A stretch of 37,157 bases of DNA, taken from contig NC_049984.1 in NCBI RefSeq assembly GCF_000003815.2, forward strand, positions 14,724,208 through 14,761,364, read 5' to 3'. A program made the translations under genes and the position numbers. The notes under the pieces were generated by a model. The model was not told the origin of the DNA. It ran no database searches and saw only the letters and a list, made by a program, of their open reading frames with translations. This DNA comes from Branchiostoma floridae (Eukaryota; Chordata; Leptocardii; Amphioxiformes; Branchiostomatidae). This document shows, in pieces, positions 29,205 through 37,157 of the stretch (positions within the stretch are counted from its first letter, which is position 1; every line of letters starts with the position of its first letter).

Positions 29205-29710
29205 CTATACTGAACAATATTCGTGCCATTGACGATGTTATTTGTTTTACTAAAGACCGGAAAGTACCCGGGGCAATTTTGTTCTTAGATTACAGTAAAG
29301 CATTTGATACCATATCCAAAGATTTCATTGTAAAAGCTCTAGAGAAATAGAAACTAGGTCCAGACTTTGTAAACTGGGTCAAAGTTTACACAAAGAATAT
29401 GCACAAAGCTGCCTCAATCACTGTGGACACCTGTCAGATTGGATCGGTCTTGAAAGAGGAGTGCGGCAGGGGTGCCCGCTGTCCGCTCTCCTCTTTACCC
29501 TAGCAGTAGAGGCTTTTGCTCTCAGAATTCGCCAGTCTGATGAGATCAAAGGAATTCTTTTTCCGTCATTTGATGACCACACAGTAGAAGCCCGTATCTT
29601 CCAGTGCGCAGATGACACAGAGCTGGTCCTAGGTGATAAGGCTTCAATTATGAAAAGTTTAGACTTAGTTGAACAGTTTTCTATCTTTTCTGGCTTAGGC
29701 CATCTTGATT
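29205..29710 (+). pseudogene. Tx1/L1-like LINE reverse transcriptase core, degraded
   Basis: Motif A FLDYSKAFDTI lies near 29282-29314, then a stop within ALEK-KLG. A frameshift leads into ERGVRQGCPLSALLFTLAVE (from about 29449) and IFQCADDTELVLGD, where the catalytic YADD has become CADD. The match ends abruptly after FSIFSGL (about 29700). The Tx1/L1 style is shown by AVEAFALRIRQSDEIKGI. Confidence 0.75.
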
Positions 29711-29919
29711 TGATTATATGGATGACATCCGCGCTCGCATCAATTTTCGGTCGTTTCCAAGAAAAAAAAGTTTTTCACCACACAGTAAATTGTGCAAATC
29801 AGCTGTAAATTGAGCACATAAATGTCGTAGATTAAAAAAAAACAGATAACTAATGCCATAGAATGCAAAAATAAATTCAAAGTCAAAGAATAAGATGTGA
29901 AAGAAAAAAATGTATTGTT

Positions 29920-30072
29920 GGTAGGGGTAGGTACCAGTACAGAAAATTCAGGTATAGGTCCCGTTCAGGTCCAGAGGATCATTTCCTGGTCCGGACCTGA
30001 CCTGATTGTCTGTGAAAACTTTAGAATTGGCAATATTCAAAACAATGGTAATTGGTCAATTTTGCTACAAAT
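29920..30072 (+). repeat. dispersed repeat, copy 2 (GGTACC/GGTCC-rich)
   Basis: This is the inverted partner of 61-203. Confidence 0.7.
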
Positions 30073-30599
30073 GAACCTGTTTGGTTGATTATCCGACTCC
30101 CACTGGCGTTTTAAAATCCCATCTCCATGTAATCAATGCTAAATTTCTTGTAGGGTATGTAGGTGTTGAAATGGACTTGTTGGGTAAAATGTTTAGGGGT
30201 TATATTTTCATCCACACTCTCTGCTTCCGAAATAGTTTTTTTCTTTAGTTTCGTACCATTTATTTTGTTAATATCATTATTGTTTTCTTAATTTCGTACC
30301 ATTATTTTNNNNNNNNNNNNNNNNNNNNNNNNNNNNNNNNNNNNNNNNNNNNNNNNNNNNNNNNNNNNNNNNNNNNNNNNNNNNNNNNNNNNNNNNNNNN
30401 NNNNNNNNATTGTTATGATTAGTATTATTATCAGTTTCATTACCATTGTTATTTAATCATTTCATTTATTGCTGTCTATTTATGTTGGCCCATGTTTGTG
30501 ATGAATATGTTTAATTTCTTTTTATGTAACACGCAGGGCTCCACTGAAAAGCAGTGCAAGAGCACTGAGCTTGGACCACCCTCATCATCATCATCGGTC
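30073..30599. other. AT-rich stretch with (ATT)n-like sequence around a gap
   Basis: Imperfect ATT repeats flank the gap at 30309-30408. No gene is seen. Confidence 0.5.
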
Positions 30600-31067
30600 G
30601 ACGTGATCAAATGTAGACATGTTCGCACATGTCTACACACGACGGGGTTATACCGCCCCTTACGGGGTGACATACCCTTTCGTAGGCTAATTACAAGACG
30701 GGGATGCGCCAGGTCTCCCGTCCGGGTGAATGATGTAATTCACCATGTGGCTGATACGAGACAGAGGTTCGCCAGGCCTCCATCCGGGTGATTTGAAGTG
30801 AATCACCAACTCCCGACAGAAGGATTTGCACCAACGCACATCGCACCATCGCCCATTTAACGTGCATGGGGTATGGCTCTCCGCATACACGGGACCTCCA
30901 TTTAACGTCCTATCCGAGGGACGACTCATTTGTCACTTGAGTAAAGTGAGGAAAGTCGTGTAAAGTGCCTTTCCCAAGGGCACAAGACCGGCAACACGGT
31001 AGGCGGATTCGAACCGGCGACCTCTCGATCACGGGCCGAATACAATACCACTGTGCTACGCGGCCCC
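30600..31067 (-). repeat. tRNA-derived SINE, copy 2, with body
   Basis: Reading on the minus strand from 31067, GGGGCCGCG starts a tRNA-like head with a perfect A box (TAGCACAGTGG, complement of 31048-31058) and a perfect B box (GGTTCGAATCC, complement of 31005-31015). The next block, at 30948-30990, is shared with 821-863. The body continues to about 30600 and contains two related units with CCGTCCGGGTGAATGATG/CCATCCGGGTGATTTGA. This copy is younger than the one at 821-940. An AAATAAAT simple repeat lies just outside, at 31098-31125. Confidence 0.8.
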
Positions 31068-31189
31068 ACGTGGACCACCCTGGATAAAGATTACAGAAAT
31101 AAATAAATAAAATAAATAAATAAATAGTTGACAATTGGAACGACAAATTTTGTAAAATGAAAAGTTACTTTCTTCTTGGGCTCCAAGAA

Positions 31190-31790
31190 ACTTAAGGCAA
31201 AATATTAGTACTTAAGTTAAAAGCTTGATTGCATCTCAACTCTCCTACATGTTAAGTGTTCTTGTTCCACCGGAAAAGTTTCTGAACGAAGTTAATTACA
31301 TGTTCTACAGGTTTTTGTGGAAAAAAAGATCGTGTTAAACGTAATGTATTAATCCAGGATTACACTGTAGGTGGTCTAAAGATGCCTGATATAAAAAACA
31401 TACATTAAACATTTCTAGTAAAATGGGTTAAGAAATTGTTACATCAGATTGACAATGCATATGCTCCTATCTGGAAAAAAATCCAGTTAAGTTATCTACA
31501 TAGATTTGGTCCCAATGTTTGTATTTTTAGGTGTAATTGTAATATGGCACAATTTCAACCCTGTAGCTATATACAGTCGTTACCTGACTTTTATAAGAAA
31601 CTAATACAAACTTGGTACGAATTTAAGGTAACTAACACAATAGACGATGTATCAGAGGAGAATATACCTTGGCAACTTTTGTGGAATAATGTATGTGTCA
31701 CCTACAAAGGTAAAATGTTATATTTCCGTAATTGGGTTAAGAAAGATATTTTGTTATCAATGATATTATTGACTGCTGTGGAAATTTGAT
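31190..31790 (+). pseudogene. Tx1/L1-like LINE C-terminal region, degraded
   Basis: Fragments in order: SQLSYMLSVLVPPEKFLNEV, FYRFLWKKR, GGLKMPDI, FLVKWVKKLLHQI, then a clean frame from 31436 with LPDFYKKLIQTWYEFK, IPWQLLWNNVCVTYKGK and FRNWVKKDIL. This is the region after the RT core in Tx1/L1 elements. It may be the rest of the copy at 29205-29710, split by later insertions. Confidence 0.75.
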
Positions 31791-32268
31791 GTCTTTAAGT
31801 GAGATGAAAAGCATTGTAAGAGATCACCACAGTTTGTATTTCAGTANNNNNNNNNNNNNNNNNNNNNNNNNNNNNNNNNNNNNNNNNNNNNNNNNNNNNN
31901 NNNNNNNNNNNNNNNNNNNNNNNNNNNNNNNNNNNNNNNNNNNNNNTAAATGTAAATAAATCGGTATGCAAACCACCCCTAAGAACCACATTTCCTTTTT
32001 TAAATCGATGAATCGGTCACATTAATATATTTTTGATGATAGAATCCAAAATATTTGGTATGCCATCTCATCTAGTATGAACTTGAAGTACTTGAAGTCT
32101 ATGTGAAATGTGAAATTTTGTACATTTTCTACATTTCTTTGGTTTTTCACTGGAACCCTTGTGTCCGAATGGGACAAGGCGTAGCAACAATGAAATTGAC
32201 TTACTATAGGTACTGTATGTAATGTATTTGAAATAGTTTTGCTGTTAAACGGAATATATTTTACATAC
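31791..32268. other. unassigned stretch with gap
   Basis: The gap is at 31847-31946; no gene is recognised. It is downstream of, or intronic to, the lectin/EGF gene on the minus strand. Confidence 0.3.
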
Positions 32269-33209
32269 CGTGGCATTTGAAGCCATCACCACTTAAACCA
32301 GCATGACATTGGCAGGTGAAGGATCCGACGGTGTTTGTGCAGTCGGCGTTTACATCGCACGGAGAAGACAGACATTCGTCAACGTCTGAAATAACCAACA
32401 AAAGGACAATGATGTTCACTTCGCACTATTGCTCTTATTGATTGCGCGAATTGATAACGATTCGGACGATTGAAACGAGAAAACGATTGATATCTATCGC
32501 ACTGCGCTAATTGTTTAAATCACAAGACGAGACAGAGCCAGAGGGGCGTGTAGAATTGCAGTTTCGCATCAATCTGTGTCTTTAAGTCTGCATATCTACG
32601 TTGTTATTACACAATATCAGTTTCTTGTAATGTTGAATATCAAAAATAATGAAAAAGGGATACATAATAGTAATAGAGAACAAAGAAGATCAGAAAACGA
32701 CAACCTTAGAGTGACATTTATAGATCATGAATTGTGGAATATTTTAACTCGTGGGATATTGAAGACTGTTTGACTTCTATGAGAGATACGAATAGCACAG
32801 GACATCAAAGGTGATGGTACACCAGTGTAGAACTCTAAAATGTACTTACCTTGCTGACAAACAACTGGACCTGAATCCAGACATGACGTCTTCACCCAGT
32901 CATAATCTTGAGTGCTGTCCATCATGGCACATTGTCCACTTCCTGGTGACGCAGCCAATGACGCAAAAACTAATGCCGAGGAGTCACTAGCGTATACAAA
33001 CGTTCCGTCATTATCGATGTCCTCTATTCCAATCCAGGTGGACTCAGTCAGCAAAGCTTTGATGCCGTCGTGCTCATCCTGGCTCTTCGGTTCGGCTGCA
33101 ATCGCACCCAGGGTTGTACAGTACCCCAGTGCGTGTACGGCATTACTAGATGTTGGCGATACCGTGTAGCAGTACCCACCGTGAAAAGTGTAGCCGGTAT
33201 TGCACATTT
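32269..33209 (-). CDS. C-type lectin-like and calcium-binding EGF exons of one gene (partial)
   Basis: Two minus-strand exons share phase 1-1. Exon 33209-32850 (360 nt) encodes a C-type lectin-like domain: [15 protein letters not shown], then LGYCTTLGA, the [15 protein letters not shown] core, [17 protein letters not shown] and PVVCQ. Exon 32385-32269 (117 nt) encodes one calcium-binding EGF module: [34 protein letters not shown]. Donors are CAAG|GTAAGT and CACG|GTATGT; acceptors are GCCAG|AA and TTCAG|AC. Such modules build extracellular adhesion or recognition proteins. The usual sugar-binding EPN/QPD and WND triplets are not evident, so carbohydrate binding is uncertain. Further exons at both ends lie outside what can be seen, and no signal peptide is visible. 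Confidence 0.85.
32386..32849 (-). other. intron between the lectin and EGF exons
   Basis: 464 bp bounded by GTAAGT and TTTCAG on the minus strand. The open frame at 32576-32773 (+) has no domain. Confidence 0.7.
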
Positions 33210-33404
33210 CTGGCCCAAAAAAAACGAAAATATTTATTCAATCCAGATATGCTGAATCAACATTGAAATAGGTAAGGTAGAACATTTTTTTTATTAAGTA
33301 AAAAATACGAAATACAAACACAGTGGTGTCGCACTCAAGCTAAGAGACTATTTTAGCGGCGCCACTAACTAAATGCGGTCTTCCTCCATGCGTGGAACGG
33401 GCCT

Positions 33405-33636
33405 GTAATGATAGAAGGGAGGCCAGACTAGCCATGTTGAACCACCCCGAGGATGTAGGTGCAAAAAACAACTACCAAGAAGCAAACAAAGTAGTGAAGA
33501 ATGAAATAAAGAAACATAAGCACCAACAGTTGAGGAACCAAAGTACAATCTATGGAAAAAGACTACGCTAATAACAAATCACATAACCTATTTAAAACGG
33601 TCCGTGAACTGGAAAACAAGCCAAAAAAACCTCTAA
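33405..33636 (+). pseudogene. LINE fragment (endonuclease-RT linker), cut by gap
   Basis: The plus strand reads NNYQEANKVVKNEIKKHKHQ, then after a frameshift NNKSHNLFKTVRELENKPKK. This matches the usual linker ahead of the RT in jockey/CR1-like LINEs. It enters the gap at 33637. Confidence 0.6.
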
Positions 33637-33736
33637 NNNNNNNNNNNNNNNNNNNNNNNNNNNNNNNNNNNNNNNNNNNNNNNNNNNNNNNNNNNNNNNN
33701 NNNNNNNNNNNNNNNNNNNNNNNNNNNNNNNNNNNN

Positions 33737-35291
33737 AAAAATGGTATAAAACACTCCATTCACTTTAAGATTGCCCAGGCCTGCCTTGCCAGATATCTCA
33801 TTTAAATATGATTATTAGGTACTTGAATATTGAAATGAGCCGAGTGCGAGCACATAGCTTGTAAATATGCAGTAGTTTGAGTGATAATTGCCGCCCAGTG
33901 TCCCGCCTTCACTTTGCATCCCAATCAGGCGCTAATCTGTCCTGGTAAGGTAATTGCTCGCACTCAATATCTAAAATCTGAGGAATCTCAAAGGAAAGGA
34001 CAAGACAGTCGTGTGTTTATACATACAGAATACTGGTTCATGGCCACTAATGATTTCGACAAAACAAGAAACAATACACATCTGTGAAACGCTGAATGGG
34101 AATATGGGAATACACGCGCTTTGATTAACTTTCATTCTATTTTCTAATCGTCATTTCTTTTTTCTTATTGATTCATTTTCTTTAACCATAAATTTGACAC
34201 TTAAATATGACACTTTTGAGTTTGTCAATCACAGCAAACATGGAAGCTTCTTTGTTCAATCCTAAATTTCAGCAGGGCAGCCTTTGTAAAAGTTGTATTT
34301 GCCACGGCGTATGTGTAGTCTGGTCTTTTGTCTCTGTCCGGTGTGAACGACAAACAAAAAGTACCTTCTTCACAACCAGGGAGAACTACAATCTAACCCA
34401 TACAAAAGATGGGGGAAAAATCACAGTCTCATACTCAGATAGATGTTTGAAGTATTTGACATGCTTCTGAAAGTTTTAACCACTCCCGCTGCTCTATAAA
34501 CATTTATCAAAAATTTTATGCATCATACTTGAAGTGCTTCAGGTAAACTGCAAAAGAGCACAGCACAACATAAACACATTAAATAGAAGACACCCTATAT
34601 ATTTCTTTATAAACTTCTTGCCCTAAATGACCAGACTTTTTTGCCCAATATAACAGTCGGGGAAATGGCATTTCACCAACATGGGCGTTTCTGATAAGGG
34701 AAGCACAGGATTCTAGCTATAAAAAGAAAAGAACATACGAGTTGAATTAGTGTGGCTATTTTCCTTTGTCGGCCTAGATCATATATATGGTTGTCTGCCT
34801 GGACCAACCGCCAAATAACACAACTTATTTACAATTGTCTTGGGGTAAATATAGAAGGAGGAGACCAATGTCACTTTTTTCACGTTTTTCTACAAAAGTT
34901 TACACATCGAAGTATACTGTACATGCAGGGTGGATTTCAAATTCTTTTCATCATGGGCAATTTTACTCCGACAGCCCTAAACAAACATTCTAATCAGCAA
35001 TGATAACAAACATGGCGACAGGCCAGAATCATTATGGCTGTAGATTGCATAGTATTCTCTAATGATTTGTTCTTCTCATGGTCAGTTTTATACACTATTT
35101 CATGCAAACTATAGCGACCCGTATTATGCCTTATTTCTCAAAGCACACAATTTGGCTCTCTGTTCTATTCTGGAGCGTTCGAAAAAATTGTTGGACCAAA
35201 ATCGCGTCATTTCATACCCCAGTTTGGCAGTATTAAGTCAAGGAGGTTGTAATGTATTGAGCAAGGGGGTTAATATCTGAGCTATATAACT
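33737..35291. other. unassigned region
   Basis: Open frames of 60-90 codons (33881-34087, 34207-34470, 34752-35003, 35062-35280) show no recognisable domain, and no repeats stand out. Confidence 0.3.
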
Positions 35292-35397
35292 TATCTCCAA
35301 GCAGAACTTGCGGTAGCATAAGATAGTATTAGTGAGGAGTTTCATTAGCCTCCGCCTTCCTTCCCAAGCTAATGATGCTATCTTATGCCACGGCAAA
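35292..35397. mobile_element. MITE-like foldback repeat, copy 3 (AAGCAGATCC family)
   Basis: The left arm TTGCGGTAGCATAAGATAGT and the right arm, whose complement reads TTGCCGTGGCATAAGATAGC, form an imperfect inverted repeat around a ~40-nt centre. The start, TCTCCAAGCAGA, links it to 2261-2334 and 4921-4987. Confidence 0.65.
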
Positions 35398-36454
35398 CTC
35401 CCTTACTCGGCAAACCAAGCTCCTTGGGCAAAACCCCTTTCCCGGCGCATGAAAACGTAGCTAAAATTTGGAATTCGCGAACCAACGCCCCCCCCCCCCC
35501 CCATCCCCAATAAAAACCAGCCCCGTTCGAAGACTGCAACAGAGGCAAAGTCGGACTTGTTTTGAGCGAATTTTGCTGAGTTTTTGCCGAATAGTACAGT
35601 CTCTTGACACCAGGGATTCAAAGCCGCGCTGCGGGGCCAAAATGCCCGGCCCAGTTGGTGGCGCTTGAACCCTACTTTTACATTTTGTACGGCTTTCTGG
35701 ATGTGCATCTGGTAGAATCCATCTCCAACGTAAATAGAGAGACTGATTCTCTAAGACTGCCTAAAACGTTTCTTGTTCTATGAGCATAATAACAATCTTG
35801 CTACAAAACAACTGTTTATACCAACAGACTAGTCTACGCATAACAATAAACCTTGGTTCTTTTGTCATGGCACAAGTGCAAATTACAGCTAATCCCTTCC
35901 CATGGAGGTGCTAATTACGACCTGTCACGTTGAGTGATGGGCAGATTTACTAAAACATGGCTTACAGGGTAAAAATTGATGGTACAAGCTTCAAACCTTT
36001 GTAGAAAACGGTAGCAATGGCTTAGAATGATTGAAAAGGAAATTAAATCGTTTGAAATGTCCTGTTCTACACTCAGGTGTAGTTGAATATCTTGTATATG
36101 GTCTTTGTTTTGAGTTATAAGGTGATTATAGAAAAAGGTACCCTAAAATTATATGCATAAATGTGAAAAAATCAATATTTTTCACAGAGCAGGAACATGT
36201 TTCTCAATAAATCTCACAAGTTCTGAAAGGGAACATATGTCAGTATGTACTAAAAAAAATTCATGTAATTTGCGCGTCGGGAATGGTTTTCTAGACTACA
36301 TTCTGTTGGCAACATTATACATCATAATAAATTGTAATATCTCAAAATTCAGAGTATGTAACTTCATAAATGACTCATGTTTGCATTCTTATAGTTGTCT
36401 TTTTCGTATACACCAGATTTGAGGCATTTTCAAGATTCAATGACCGGAGTTATG
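35398..36454. other. unassigned region with C tract
   Basis: A C homopolymer of about 16 bases lies near 35488-35503. The frame at 35403-35708 (-) crosses it and has no recognisable domain. Nothing else is recognised. Confidence 0.3.
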
Positions 36455-36554
36455 NNNNNNNNNNNNNNNNNNNNNNNNNNNNNNNNNNNNNNNNNNNNNN
36501 NNNNNNNNNNNNNNNNNNNNNNNNNNNNNNNNNNNNNNNNNNNNNNNNNNNNNN

Positions 36555-37157
36555 GAAGTCCGATCGTAAGGGGTCGCTTTTTTGCGGTTACCGAAGGGTT
36601 CGCTTAGCGGTTAGCGGTTATCCCCCAGGTGAGCCTTCATTCGTATGTAGAAAAGTTACAAAGTAATTTTGGGTACTCAAATCACTTTTTACCTTTTGCC
36701 CACGGGTTTTACTTTGATATTCAAGTGTTGAAAGTAACGCACATTTTGTTTGAAATTTCGGAAGTCCGATCGTAAGGGGTCGCTTTTTTGCGGTTACCGA
36801 AGGGTTCGCTTAGCGGTTAGCGGTTATCCCCCAGGTGAGCCTTCATTCGTATGTAGAAAAGTTACAAAGTAATTTTGGGTACTCAAATCACTTTTTACCT
36901 TTTGCCCACGGGTTTTACTTTGATATTCAAGTGTTGAAAGTAACGCACATTTTGTTTGAAATTTCGGAAGTCCGATCGTAAGGGGTCGCTTTTTTGCGGT
37001 TACCGAAGGGTTCGCTTAGCGGTAAGCGGTTATCCCCCAGGTGAGCCTTCATTCGTATGTAGAAAAGTTACAAAGTAATTTTGGGTACTCAAATCACTTT
37101 TTTCCCTTTTGCCCACGGGTTTTACTATGATACTCAAGTGTTGAAAGTAACGCACAT
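36555..37157 (+). repeat. 206-bp tandem satellite (about 2.9 units visible)
   Basis: Units start at GAAGTCCGATCGTAAGGGGT at 36555, 36761 and 36967, exactly 206 bp apart, with only a few differences, mostly in the third. The array starts at or within the gap at 36455-36554 and runs off the window end. Short internal words GCGGTTA repeat within each unit. Confidence 0.95.

Noticed and set aside
35403-35708. Minus-strand frame with a Gly run
   Set aside because: The Gly run is the C homopolymer read backwards. No domain is present.

Overview
The window looks like a draft-assembly contig from an intron-rich invertebrate deuterostome, most likely an amphioxus (Branchiostoma). This is inferred from split animal genes with consensus GT-AG introns (CARD plus coiled coil, C-type lectin plus calcium-binding EGF), an intact tyrosine-recombinase retrotransposon, Tx1-like and CR1/jockey-like LINE relics, tRNA-headed SINEs, many small foldback/MITE elements, and a near-identical block repeated across a gap, as in assemblies of highly heterozygous marine animals. 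No bacterial gene structure is present. Gaps of exactly 100 N (arbitrary size) lie at 7262-7361, 9346-9445, 12561-12660, 16581-16680, 19737-19836, 21177-21276, 30309-30408, 31847-31946, 33637-33736 and 36455-36554. One gap of 662 N lies at 13998-14659.

Layout. 1-9 kb: mostly repeats (a tRNA-derived SINE, dispersed repeats, MITEs, palindromic satellite units, a LINE tail) with one host exon on the minus strand resembling exon 1 of RIIAD1. 9.4-11.9 kb: minus-strand gene with three phase-compatible exons encoding a CARD, a linker and a coiled coil. 13.2-19.5 kb: plus-strand gene of six phase-compatible exons for a secreted or membrane N-glycoprotein of unknown family. Its first intron contains a candidate two-gene DNA transposon (13653-17093) bounded by ~61-62 bp imperfect inverted repeats, with a THAP-domain gene on the left (+) and a SWIM/YqaJ-nuclease gene on the right (-), the two pointing toward each other. 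19.9-21.2 kb: a single-exon coiled-coil protein. 21.9-26.5 kb: a DIRS/Ngaro-superfamily retrotransposon with RT-RNase H, then a tyrosine recombinase, then a repeat-unique-repeat 3' end. 27.7-31.8 kb: a graveyard of LINE fragments plus another SINE. 32.3-33.2 kb: minus-strand C-type lectin and EGF exons. 33.4-36.4 kb: a LINE relic, a MITE and unassigned sequence. 36.6 kb to the end: a 206-bp tandem satellite.

The most promising candidate for an undescribed system is the THAP plus SWIM/YqaJ element. Both genes begin just inside their respective terminal repeats, both repeats carry the same CCGCCATCTTTG block (a YY1/initiator-like motif on the other strand), and the encoded pair joins a DNA-binding THAP finger with a lambda-exonuclease/RecB-fold nuclease. 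The intact recombinase retrotransposon with split direct repeats is the second point of interest.
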